From NCBI GenBank assembly GCA_021827245.1, contig JAKAWN010000409.1, positions 1 through 6,072 of the forward strand: a stretch of DNA of 6,072 nucleotides. The letters run 5' to 3'. The notes beneath the pieces are model-generated. The model saw only the letters and a list, made by a program, of their open reading frames with translations, did no database searches and had not been told where the DNA came from. This DNA comes from Acidobacteriota bacterium. Lineage in GTDB: Bacteria; Acidobacteriota; Terriglobia; UBA7540. Below are positions 1-5,798 of the stretch, one piece after another. The position numbers and the translations under genes are program-made. Each line of letters begins with the position of its first letter. The stretch's first letter is position 1.

Positions 1-22
1 AGTTTTCGAGGCCTAAGGGTCT

Positions 23-114
23 ATCGTTCGATGAGGTCCGAACAAGGCAATGGGGAACGGGAGCGTGGGTCCCGCGCGTGCGAGATCGCGCGCTCCCGAC
101 CTCATCGAAGCGAT
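23..114. repeat. Nested long inverted repeat (hairpin-forming element)
   Basis: Positions 27-38 (TTCGATGAGGTC) are perfectly complementary to 98-109, a 12-bp stem. The stem can be extended by four more pairs (23-26 with 111-114) if G110 bulges. Directly inside the right arm, 91-97 (CGCTCCC) pairs with 59-65 (GGGAGCG), leaving 39-58 as a one-sided 20-base bulge. The remaining GC-rich loop (66-90) can fold further. The element lies 13 bases past the stop of the minus-strand open stretch at 127-330. Neither side has a T-run, so it is not a classic intrinsic terminator. It does not show the conserved end boxes of an integron attC site that I looked for. It could be a REP/MITE-like repeat, an RNA structure or a factor-dependent 3' end. 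Confidence 0.6.
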
Positions 115-126
115 CAGCCCACCGGA

Positions 127-330
127 TTATCCCTCGGCGCGGTGGCTCTCCAGCATGGCCGGCTTCCGTTTCACCCGGCCGAAGTGCTTTTCGTCCTTGG
201 ACTCACCACTGTGAAAGTAAGCGCAGTGTTGCTTATTGAATGGCGCGCCAGCGGGCTTCGCGCGCGGGAGGCCGAATGGCAAGTCGTTAAGCTTGCGGAA
301 GGCAAGGCCGTCGCAGCCCGTGACGCTGAG
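127..330 (-). other. Open reading stretch with coding-like character, no good start
   Basis: On the minus strand the frame is open from just after a TAG (331-333) to a TAA (127-129), 67 codons. About three quarters of its third positions are G or C, as in a real gene of this GC content. The peptide is mixed and hydrophilic (for example NKQHCAYFHSGESKDEKHFG). There is no ATG before the last 13 codons. The best start would be TTG at 282 (51 residues), without a visible Shine-Dalgarno. It lies downstream of, and on the same strand as, the small exported protein gene. I do not recognise the peptide. It could be a remnant of a decayed gene, a very small gene or a chance frame. The competing plus-strand frame 31-444 runs into the 3' end of the gene at 406-774 and looks worse. 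Confidence 0.22.
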
Positions 331-405
331 CTAGCCGACCACGATCGCCGCGCGGAGGCAGCGGCGAGCTTGCACCCAAAGACCCTGCACCAGAGGCTCT
401 CGGGA

Positions 406-774
406 TCACTCCGCTTGAATCTTCTGAATCACAATTGCGCGTGAGCCGCCCTTTTCGTAGACTTTTCCGGTCACGGTGACGCGCTTTCCCGCGTAGGGAA
501 GGAGTCTGTGGTTCTGACCGCTAGCTGGGGTTGCGTCCGAAATGGGCCAGTAGATCGTGCCATCACTGGCCAGAATTATCAGCGGGGACCCTGCTTTCGC
601 GCATGCGATTGCGCATCTCGAGCTGATCGGTTTCTTAAGGCTCTTGGTGAACGCGCAGGCCGAGTCAAGGACGTAGCCGTGAATCGTCTGCGGTCCCGGC
701 GCTGGCTTCCCAATCGCAAGCCCCGCCCCTACGCCGATTAGTATCGTCAGGCCACTGAGTCCGATCAATTTCAT
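406..774 (-). CDS. Small exported three-cysteine protein, function unknown
   Basis: The product is 122 residues. Residues 1-22 (MKLIGLSGLTILIGVGAGLA...) form a short basic end and a hydrophobic stretch, read here as a signal peptide or membrane anchor, so the rest probably acts in the periplasm or at the envelope. The mature part has cysteines at 40, 54 and 58 within YVLDSACAFTKSLKKPISSRC and the following AIACAKAGSPL. It then has a DGTIYWPI strand and a C-terminal half of alternating strands (KRVTVTGKVYEKGGSRAIVIQKI) that resembles a small beta-barrel such as an OB-fold. This pattern looks familiar from hypothetical acidobacterial proteins, but I cannot name a family. The start is firm: GGAGGAAGG (778-786) puts GGAGG 7 bases before the ATG. 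The gene begins 13 bases after the receptor stop, so the two are almost certainly co-transcribed. A metal-, heme- or redox-linked role for the cysteines is conjecture. No terminator with a T-run is seen after it. A GC-rich 6-bp hairpin at 346-366 is the nearest candidate. Confidence 0.85.
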   Translation of the reverse strand: MKLIGLSGLTILIGVGAGLAIGKPAPGPQTIHGYVLDSACAFTKSLKKPISSRCAIACAKAGSPLIILASDGTIYWPISDATPASGQNHRLLPYAGKRVTVTGKVYEKGGSRAIVIQKIQAE

Positions 775-787
775 AGGCCTTCCTCCA

Positions 788-3700
788 TCAGAAGCTGAGC
801 CGGCCGCTAATCTGAATCTCCCGCCCCGGGTTCTGAGCCATCGTGATGGTGCCGAACTGCGGCGTATTGACGAACTGGTTCGGGGTGCCGAAGTCCGACC
901 GGTTCAAAGCGTTGAAGGCCTCCGCGCGGAGCGTGAACGAGACTCGCTCGGTGATGGCAAATTGGCGCTGAATCGCCTGGTCGAGATTCACAAAGCTGGG
1001 TCCGAAAACGGTATTGACCCCGGCGTTGCCGAAGGTGTACGGCGGCGGCGCGGCGAAGGCCGCGGGGTTGAACCATTCCGACGTGGTGCGCGTTCCAGCG
1101 GGAAACACGGGCCGCCCGGTGACATTGGCGCGGATGGGATTTTGCCCCAGTAGTGTTCCCGCATTAGCAGTGTCACCGAAAACAGAGATCGTAAACGGCA
1201 TGCCACTCTCGGCCGTAAAAATGCTGCCAAGCGTCCAGCCTGACGTCAAGCGATGGATGAAGGCATGGCTTCCCCATCCTGGAACGCTGTAGACCACGCT
1301 GGCTACAAAACGATGCGGAACGTCCATGCCGTTGAGCCCCTTCTCAGCCGCCAGGTCCGAGTTGTTTTGAGGGATTGAGGCTTGCATCATGGACGAGCGG
1401 AAGTCAGGCGCATCTGTGAGGCTCTTCGACCACGTATAATCGGCGAGGAACGTTAGTCCATGCTGAAACTCCCTGCGCGCATCAATCCAGCCCGCGTCGT
1501 ACCAGCTATCGGCGGTATTTTCCAGGTAGTTGATGGCTGAAACGGGAAAGGTCTCGCTCTGGATGGCAAAGTTCTCAGGATTATCCCCGGCAAACGAAGT
1601 GCCGGGCAGGAAGGTTATGGTGTGGTAGGGCCGCCGGGGCTGGATTGGCCCTGGGCCGGGTGGGGCGTTGTTGATTAAATGGGCGCGCTGCAAGTGGTAG
1701 CCCCGCGAGCCTTGGTAACCCACCTCCAGCACCACTTTGCCGGGCAGCGCTTTTTGCACGGTAAAGCTCCATTGGTTAACGTACTGTGGAGGAGCATGTG
1801 GATCGAGAGCAGCAAAGCTGACTACGGTCCGGCCCATCACCGGAGGGCCGAAGTTAAACCCGAAGAGGCCGGGAATGTAGTTGTCGCTTTGCTGCGTTTC
1901 CGGAAACACATAAGGGACATTGTGGCGTTGATCGCACCAGGTATTCATGTCGACAGGCGTATAGAACATGCCGAATCCGCCACGGAGGACAATCCCCAGG
2001 CTGCGAACTTGGTGCGCAAAGCCAAAGCGTGGAGCGAAGTTCAGGCTGTTGGGATACCACAGACCTCTTGGCATCCCGGCCTGCCCTCCTACAAAAGCAT
2101 CAAGATGGCCGTTTTGGAATACCAGGTTTGCCCCTGGCTCGTCCAGATCAGATAGCGCGCTCATATATTCGTAGCGCAGACCGAGGTCAAGGGTGGTCGA
2201 GTTCGTGACCCGCCAATTATCCTCGATATACGCATTTCCGTACCACTGCCTGAGATTCATCGAGGGGACGCCGGCCTGCCGCTGCTTCACTACCGGCAGG
2301 CCCAAAAGAAAGCTGGCCAGGCCTGACCCGGTGCCGTCGTTGGTAGCGGTGCGTGTGGTGAAGCCATTGGTGAACTGATAGTAGCCACGGGTCTCGAAAA
2401 ATCCCCACATAGGCCAGAAAAATGGCAGGTAACCGCCGCCAATCTTCAGCGAGTGATGGCCTGTCTGCCAGCTCCACGTATCTTGAAACTGAAGAAAGGT
2501 GTCCCAGTCGTGGACGGGCGTCGCGGTAAATGAGTCGCCGATGGGGCTGTAACCCTGGACGGTGAAATACGGCATGCCCCAGGAACCTTTGCCTCCCCAG
2601 GAGACGCCTTGGATTCCGAGTTGAGTGACATAGTCGTTCGTGAAGTTGTTTTGGGAAAACTCGTGCATCGAAAGCCGGGACATGCCAAAGGAAAGATTAT
2701 TGATCATCGTCGGCGAAAAAATGTGCGTGTAGGAAACCGTCAGGTTTTGGGCGAGGTTGTTATCGAATAAACCGAAGCCGGGCAGATTCACCGGCGTGAA
2801 TCCGCTTTCGTGTTCGATCGAATAACGGCTGAAGAAGCTGTCGCCCGCGCCGAGGTTGCGGTCAATCCGAAATGTGGCTTCGTTCCACGGTTGAGTGGCG
2901 GTGCGGACGTCCAGGTAATTGTTCGAATCCACGCCGGCCGGCCCTGAACCCATTCCACTCATTCCGGGCACGCCGGGAGAAAGATTCGGCAACGGAACGT
3001 GCTGAAGAACGGCCACGACGACCGGGTTGAGCATGCTGGGCGGGATCACGTTCAACTGCCCGTTTGAGTTGAACTGCGCCCGGTTCACCGACGAGGTGCC
3101 GGAGGCCACGGCCGTGCAGGGACCCGCGGTTGAAGCACAGGGATTGTAAATGCTGATCCCTGACTGGCTAAAATCGCCCATACGTTCCGCAGCCGTCGGG
3201 ACAGTTTCGACCTGATAGACCTGGTTGCTGAAGCGGAAACCCTCGTAATTAGCGAAGAAGAACGTCTTGTTTTTCTGGATGGGCCCGCCGAGCGAAGCTC
3301 CGAACTGATTCTGAACGAGATGGGGATTATTGGAGGCATTCCAAACCCGGGCATCGAGGGCTGTGTTGCGGAGGTATTCATAAACCGTCCCGTGCACTTG
3401 GTTGGTGCCGGAACGGGTGATCATGTTAACTTGCGCCCCTCCCGCGCCTCCGAACTCCGCCGAATAGCTGCCTGTCTGCACCTTGAATTCCTGAATGGCG
3501 TCAGGCGAAGGGCTGAGAGACAAGGTCCAGAAGGTTGGATCCGAATCCGTTGTCCCGTCCAGGAGATAGTAATTGGCGTTGGCGCGGTCCCCGGCCGCGG
3601 TGAACTCCGTTCCCTGGCCAGGACGCCAGTAGAGCTGGTTTTGATTTCCGTCCTGGACTCCCATGTCCATGTTCGGAGCTGTGGCAGGAGCCATGGTTGC

Positions 3701-4282
3701 CAGGTCCAGGACGTGCCGGCCGTCCAAGGGAAGCTGTTGAGTCAGGGTGGGGTCAATGACTTCCCCCAAGCTGCCATCGGTGGTGCGCAACTCGGTCGGC
3801 GCGCCCTTCACGATCACTTCCTGCTTTTGACTGCCCAATTGGAGCGTTATATCCAATCGCAAAGCCTGGTTTACGGCGAGCACGAATTTGTGCACCTCAA
3901 TTTGGAAGCCGGACATCTCCACGCGCAGCTCATAACGATCGGGATTCAGGTCGAAGAATTCGTAAAATCCTGAGGCGTTCGAGACCGTGCTTCGCAGAAA
4001 ACCATTGTTGAGCGAGCTCAAAGTGAGCTTGGCATGTGGCACGGCCCGACCCTGGGCGTCCACAACCTCCCCGCTGAGCGTGGCGAAGTTGGCTTGTGAG
4101 TGGGCCTGCGGGGCCATCAGCAGGAGCGCCGCCACGCTCCACAACAAGCATCTCTCGAGCCAATGGTCGGAGAGGCGCTTTGGCGCTTCGGGCATCAAGC
4201 CAGGCGCTGACGAGGGGCGGCGGGATGCTCGATGCAGATCCTTGCCGGCCTCCACCGTAAAAATGGTCTTGCTCCGGTTCAT
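788..4282 (-). CDS. TonB-dependent receptor with N-terminal carboxypeptidase-regulatory-like domain (Oar-like)
   Basis: This is an outer-membrane transporter or receptor of 1164 residues from the chosen start. In order it has: an extended N-terminus; a signal peptide core LLWSVAALLLMAP at about 46-58 with likely cleavage after AHS (62); and a beta-sandwich domain of the CarboxypepD_reg type at about 67-150 (LSGEVVDAQGRAVPHAKLTL, then SNASGFYEFFDLNPDRYELRVEMSGF). A plug domain follows to about 290, with LDG and IQEFKVQTGSYSAEFG. Then comes NMITRSGTNQVHG and a large beta-barrel, including GGPIQKNKTFFFANYEGFR near 333-350. The protein ends in GRLSF, the terminal Phe expected of barrel proteins. 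No SusD-like partner or TonB/ExbBD genes are in the window. The substrate is unknown; oligosaccharides or peptides are typical guesses for this family. The frame is intact with no frameshift. ATG 4282 is chosen for its GGAAG 7 bases upstream. Alternatives are TTG 4357 (1189 residues) and ATG 4195 (1135 residues), the latter giving a more ordinary 34-residue signal peptide but no Shine-Dalgarno. Confidence 0.9.
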   Translation of the reverse strand: MNRSKTIFTVEAGKDLHRASRRPSSAPGLMPEAPKRLSDHWLERCLLWSVAALLLMAPQAHSQANFATLSGEVVDAQGRAVPHAKLTLSSLNNGFLRSTVSNASGFYEFFDLNPDRYELRVEMSGFQIEVHKFVLAVNQALRLDITLQLGSQKQEVIVKGAPTELRTTDGSLGEVIDPTLTQQLPLDGRHVLDLATMAPATAPNMDMGVQDGNQNQLYWRPGQGTEFTAAGDRANANYYLLDGTTDSDPTFWTLSLSPSPDAIQEFKVQTGSYSAEFGGAGGAQVNMITRSGTNQVHGTVYEYLRNTALDARVWNASNNPHLVQNQFGASLGGPIQKNKTFFFANYEGFRFSNQVYQVETVPTAAERMGDFSQSGISIYNPCASTAGPCTAVASGTSSVNRAQFNSNGQLNVIPPSMLNPVVVAVLQHVPLPNLSPGVPGMSGMGSGPAGVDSNNYLDVRTATQPWNEATFRIDRNLGAGDSFFSRYSIEHESGFTPVNLPGFGLFDNNLAQNLTVSYTHIFSPTMINNLSFGMSRLSMHEFSQNNFTNDYVTQLGIQGVSWGGKGSWGMPYFTVQGYSPIGDSFTATPVHDWDTFLQFQDTWSWQTGHHSLKIGGGYLPFFWPMWGFFETRGYYQFTNGFTTRTATNDGTGSGLASFLLGLPVVKQRQAGVPSMNLRQWYGNAYIEDNWRVTNSTTLDLGLRYEYMSALSDLDEPGANLVFQNGHLDAFVGGQAGMPRGLWYPNSLNFAPRFGFAHQVRSLGIVLRGGFGMFYTPVDMNTWCDQRHNVPYVFPETQQSDNYIPGLFGFNFGPPVMGRTVVSFAALDPHAPPQYVNQWSFTVQKALPGKVVLEVGYQGSRGYHLQRAHLINNAPPGPGPIQPRRPYHTITFLPGTSFAGDNPENFAIQSETFPVSAINYLENTADSWYDAGWIDARREFQHGLTFLADYTWSKSLTDAPDFRSSMMQASIPQNNSDLAAEKGLNGMDVPHRFVASVVYSVPGWGSHAFIHRLTSGWTLGSIFTAESGMPFTISVFGDTANAGTLLGQNPIRANVTGRPVFPAGTRTTSEWFNPAAFAAPPPYTFGNAGVNTVFGPSFVNLDQAIQRQFAITERVSFTLRAEAFNALNRSDFGTPNQFVNTPQFGTITMAQNPGREIQISGRLSF

Positions 4283-4289
4283 GATGGGT

Positions 4290-4294
4290 CTTCC
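4290..4294 (-). promoter_or_regulatory. Probable ribosome binding site of the receptor gene
   Basis: GGAAG on the minus strand lies 7 bases before ATG 4282. It is the only start among the three candidates (4357 TTG, 4282 ATG, 4195 ATG) with a reasonably placed purine-rich site, and it decides the start used here. The match is moderate, weaker than the GGAGG before the downstream gene. Confidence 0.45.
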
Positions 4295-4380
4295 GCCTCT
4301 GGGCACAGTGAGCGTCCCAGCCGGCTGCTCAGTTGGCCGCAGAAATCGGATCCACAAATTTTCCCGGTTTGACCCGGTTA

Positions 4381-4435
4381 CCCTGCCCCCGACGAAGCTC
4401 GTCGCGAAAACATTATGAAGCTAAAGGGGGCAGGG
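4381..4435. repeat. Perfect 10+10 inverted repeat with nested hairpin upstream of the receptor gene
   Basis: CCCTGCCCCC (4381-4390) and GGGGGCAGGG (4426-4435) are exact reverse complements separated by 35 bases. Directly inside the left arm, GACGA-AGC-TCGTC (4391-4403) forms a second perfect 5-bp hairpin. The spacer includes CATAAT read on the minus strand (4417-4412), a possible -10 box. A TTGACA (4446-4441) lies outside the repeat, but the 23-bp gap between them is too long for an ordinary sigma-70 promoter. The element sits about 100-150 bases before the receptor start, so it is either an operator-like site or a folded 5' leader of the receptor mRNA. No known regulator site is recognised. 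Confidence 0.55.
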
Positions 4436-4720
4436 AAGATTGTCAATAATGTCGGGAGGCTAAGTTCTTGACTAAAATCAACTATGGATTCGGCGGGTTT
4501 TCGAAACTCAGAAATCGGCGGGAAGGGGGTTGCGGAAAACGTGGAATTTGATGGGCCGGAAATGGCACGGGAGAGCTTGGTCCTTGCGGAAATATGCGCA
4601 AGTACAATTGGTTTGCCGGAAGGACGGTAAGGATTTGAATCCTAGCCGAACTTTCGCAGTTGAGGGGGTGTTGGTGTCGTAAGTGGTTTGATTTCAGCAA
4701 AGCGATCTCCAAGGTCTACA
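4436..4720. other. Non-coding spacer between receptor operon and IS remnants
   Basis: No convincing gene is present. The 76-codon minus-strand frame (4482-4712) is proline-rich, has no Shine-Dalgarno and resembles nothing. Small symmetries are visible: CTTGCG (4583-4588) with CGCAAG (4597-4602), and AGGATT-TG-AATCCT (4630-4643). The stretch just left of 4720 may include the outer end of the IS4/IS1634-like element whose transposase stops at 4721, but the other end of that element is missing, so its terminal repeat cannot be verified. The promoter of the receptor operon should lie in this spacer or in 4283-4435; no consensus pair with proper spacing is seen. Confidence 0.5.
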
Positions 4721-4984
4721 CTACATTTTCAACTCAGGCGCTGCGGCCGCAGCGTGCTCCGACGGTTTGCTGCGCGGCGGGGGTTGTGGCGGCAGCGACC
4801 AGCGGAGCTGATGCAACCGAAGCATCTGATCCGGTTCCGGCTGGGTGTAGCGCGGCATGATCAGCCAGCGTCCGTCGGTGGTCGGCAAGCACACATCGAG
4901 CATTTGAATCGTGGCCAGTTTTTCCAGCACCGCTCGCGGCGTGAGGCCCGGCGCCAAGGGTTCAAGTCTTTGCCTGAGAGTGAC
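4721..4984 (-). pseudogene. C-terminal fragment of an IS4/IS1634-like transposase
   Basis: The minus-strand frame reads VTLRQRLEPLAPGLTPRAVL, then EKLATIQMLDV, PTTDGRWLIMPRYTQPEPDQM, a leucine-containing LHQLRWSLPPQPPPRSK and a stop at 4721. The order VLEK-IQMLDV-PTTDGR-RYTQPEP-QL-LPPQPPP is what I know from the extreme C-terminus of IS1634-family (IS4-like DDE) transposases. That assignment is by recognition and is not verified. About 88 codons remain of a protein that is usually several hundred residues long, so the RNase-H-like catalytic core is gone. An ATG at 4957 lies within the conserved part and should not be taken as a real start. Upstream it abuts IS3 orfB sequence in another frame, showing that the 5' part was removed by deletion or by recombination with the IS3 element. 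Confidence 0.7.
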
Positions 4985-5054
4985 CGACGAAATCCACCAC
5001 CTGATCGCGCGTGTCGTGCGGCGTCCATTGCCCCTTCAGCTCTCCCCAAGACTT
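4962..5054 (-). pseudogene. Truncated IS3-family orfB start (reached by -1 frameshift)
   Basis: In the -1 frame relative to orfA, after the A8 run, the sequence reads KSWGELKGQWTPHDTRDQVV, then DFVGHSQAKT and a TGA at 4962-4964. GELKGQW-PHDTRD-VVDFV is the opening I associate with the second ORF of this group of IS3-family transposases, which continues for several hundred residues with the DDE integrase core. Here the resemblance stops after VVDFV, where the IS4/IS1634-like sequence begins in another frame, and the protein ends ten residues later or sooner. A frameshifted orfA-orfB product would be 130 residues with no catalytic domain. Confidence 0.65.
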
Positions 5055-5353
5055 TTTTTTAGGGCTACGTGCTCTTCCATCAACTCGGCCAGCACCGCAT
5101 CCTTCTTGGCGAGCTTCGCTTCCAGGAATTCGATCCGCTGCCGCTGCGCCTCCTCCCGCCGGCGGGCGCGCTCGGCCGGCGAGAGCGCCACCGCCCCGTT
5201 GTCAAAAAACTGCTTCAGCCAACGGTAGAACACCGTCGGATGCAAATGGTATTCGTCGCCCAAGTCCGGCACCGTCACCTTCTCGATCAGATGCCGCCTC
5301 AAAATTGCCACCTTTTCCTCAGGCGTAAATTGCCGCTTGTCATGGTTCTCCAT
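5036..5353 (-). CDS. IS3-family transposase orfA (HTH protein), intact
   Basis: The product is 105 residues, the usual length for an IS3/IS911-type orfA. Residues about 8-50 (FTPEEKVAILRRHLIEKVTV, PDLGDEYHLHPTVFYRWLKQ) are the helix-turn-helix that binds the IS ends. Residues about 60-100 (ERARRREEAQRQRIEFLEAK, LAKKDAVLAELMEEHVALKK) form a charged coiled coil with a heptad-like leucine pattern, used for multimerisation. The start is supported by GGAG 6 bases before the ATG. The reading frame is intact, but its orfB partner is destroyed, so at most the protein could bind related IS ends elsewhere and act as a repressor or be inert. It is transcribed divergently from the rRNA promoter to its right. 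Confidence 0.85.
   Translation of the reverse strand: MENHDKRQFTPEEKVAILRRHLIEKVTVPDLGDEYHLHPTVFYRWLKQFFDNGAVALSPAERARRREEAQRQRIEFLEAKLAKKDAVLAELMEEHVALKKSLGES
5053..5060 (-). other. A8 slippery run, probable -1 programmed frameshift site of the IS3 element
   Basis: On the minus strand, CT followed by eight A and then GTC lies at codons 98-101 of orfA, five codons before its stop. The zero-frame codons are CTA AAA AAA AGT, so an A_AAA_AAA slippery heptamer is present. A -1 shift leads directly into the orfB opening GELKGQWTPHDTRD. This is the standard way IS3-family elements make the OrfAB fusion transposase. No downstream stimulating structure was identified with certainty. Confidence 0.65.
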
Positions 5354-5438
5354 GGAACGCTCCCCCCACTACGATAATCACCGAGCATTCCATTTCCAAC
5401 TGAGGCGGGACACTGCCAAATCCGCCCTGAAATTGCCA

Positions 5439-5511
5439 GCCCTAAATCACGAGCTTTTGTGTTGTTACGCTTCTGAGACTTTGACACAGCCCGTTTGGGA
5501 GGCACAAAGAC
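5439..5511. other. Spacer between IS remnant and rRNA promoter
   Basis: No gene is present. It contains an extra TTGACAC at 5481, 31 bases before the -35 box of the rRNA promoter. That copy has no -10 box at 16-18 bp (the bases there read CAAAGA), so it is not a second promoter of the same type. No AT-rich UP element is evident immediately before the -35 box. Confidence 0.5.
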
Positions 5512-5540
5512 TTGACACGGGCGGAAAGATTCAGTATAGT
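5512..5540 (+). promoter_or_regulatory. rRNA operon promoter (sigma-70 type)
   Basis: TTGACA (5512-5517), a 17-bp spacer and TATAGT (5535-5540) make a near-consensus housekeeping promoter; only one base differs from the -35/-10 consensus. It points toward the 16S gene, with a predicted start near 5547 and a leader of about 350 bases. Strong promoters of this kind are expected before rRNA operons. Confidence 0.85.
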
Positions 5541-5616
5541 TAGCAATTGCTCCCGAAGAGATATTCTTTCTGGAGAAGCGGCGGGTGGAAGTCAGCCGCA
5601 AGATCCCAACAGTGGG

Positions 5617-5636
5617 GTCCCGACGAAAGCCGGGAC
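5617..5636 (+). promoter_or_regulatory. boxB-like hairpin of the rRNA leader
   Basis: GTCCCGAC (5617-5624) pairs with GCCGGGAC (5629-5636) around a GAAA tetraloop, with one A/C mismatch. It lies about 70 bases into the predicted transcript and 5 bases before the boxA-like site. This is the same order (boxB then boxA) as in the antitermination region of E. coli rrn leaders. Confidence 0.55.
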
Positions 5637-5641
5637 GATCG

Positions 5642-5653
5642 GTTCTTTGACAA
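5642..5653 (+). promoter_or_regulatory. boxA-like antitermination site
   Basis: GTTCTTTGACAA closely matches the boxA element found in rRNA leaders of many bacteria (E. coli TGCTCTTTAACA). In E. coli it is bound in the RNA by NusB-NusE and helps the polymerase read through the long untranslated operon. Its position between the rrn promoter and the 16S gene supports the call. Confidence 0.65.
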
Positions 5654-5697
5654 TTGAGTTGAGCAAGCCACGTCAAGGCATAGGAGCAGGTCCGGGC

Positions 5698-5728
5698 GTC
5701 GAGAAGCGGATAAACTCCGATTTTCGAC
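5698..5728 (+). other. rRNA leader hairpin 1
   Basis: Positions 5698-5710 pair with 5716-5728, thirteen positions with one G/A mismatch and one G-U pair, around a TAAAC loop. It lies in the transcribed leader after boxA. A role in folding or RNase III processing of the precursor is inferred from position only. Confidence 0.5.
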
Positions 5729-5762
5729 TCTTGGCGCCTGATTCAATGCGACGCTGAGCGAC

Positions 5763-5794
5763 CTGTTCTGTCCCGACGGCAAAGGACAGAACAG
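5763..5794 (+). other. rRNA leader hairpin 2 (perfect 11-bp stem)
   Basis: CTGTTCTGTCC (5763-5773) and GGACAGAACAG (5784-5794) are exact reverse complements around a 10-base loop. It is one of the strongest hairpins in the window. There is no T-run after it, so it is unlikely to terminate transcription; processing or pausing in the rRNA leader is more likely. Confidence 0.6.
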
Positions 5795-5798
5795 TAAA

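Larger units (their letters stand above)
4721..5438 (-). mobile_element. Composite insertion-sequence remnant (IS3-family 5' part joined to IS4/IS1634-like 3' part)
   Basis: Two unrelated transposase fragments lie head to tail on the minus strand. From about 5438 down to about 4990 is the left part of an IS3-family element: leader, intact orfA, frameshift signal and the first residues of orfB. From about 4985 down to 4721 is the C-terminal part of an IS4/IS1634-like transposase, in a different frame from the preceding orfB. The joint is sharp, near 4985-4990. The outer right limit is uncertain: an IS3 end should start with TG on the minus strand, and TGGCAATTTC starting at 5438 is one candidate. 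The left outer end may extend to about 4640. Neither element has both ends or a full DDE domain, so neither can move by itself. Confidence 0.7.

Noticed and set aside
23..114. Integron attC site
   Set aside because: The size and bulged stem fit loosely, but the conserved GTT/AAC end boxes are not present at the expected places and no integrase is seen.
31..444. Plus-strand frame of 137 codons at the left end
   Set aside because: It runs antisense into the well-supported gene at 406-774, has no ribosome binding site and its peptide looks like a random GC-rich translation.
1679..2155. Plus-strand frame of 158 codons inside the receptor gene
   Set aside because: Same reason: a shadow of the receptor frame, with no recognisable domain.
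3320..3973. Plus-strand frame of 217 codons inside the receptor gene
   Set aside because: It is entirely antisense to an intact 1164-residue receptor with clear domains; long antisense frames are common in GC-rich genes.
4412..4446. TTGACA and CATAAT as a sigma-70 promoter for the receptor
   Set aside because: The spacing is 23 bp, well outside the usual 16-18.
4563..4582. TGGCACG...CTTGG resembling a sigma-54 promoter
   Set aside because: The -12 GC element is not at the required spacing and no gene follows on that strand.
4630..4643. AGGATTTGAATCCT resembling a tRNA T-arm
   Set aside because: There is no acceptor, D or anticodon stem around it; it is just a short palindrome.
4482..4712. 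Minus-strand 76-codon frame between the receptor and the IS remnants
   Set aside because: No Shine-Dalgarno, proline-rich low-complexity peptide, no recognisable family.
5512..5782. Frames on both strands across the rRNA leader
   Set aside because: They overlap the promoter and the structured, transcribed rrn leader and have no ribosome binding sites.
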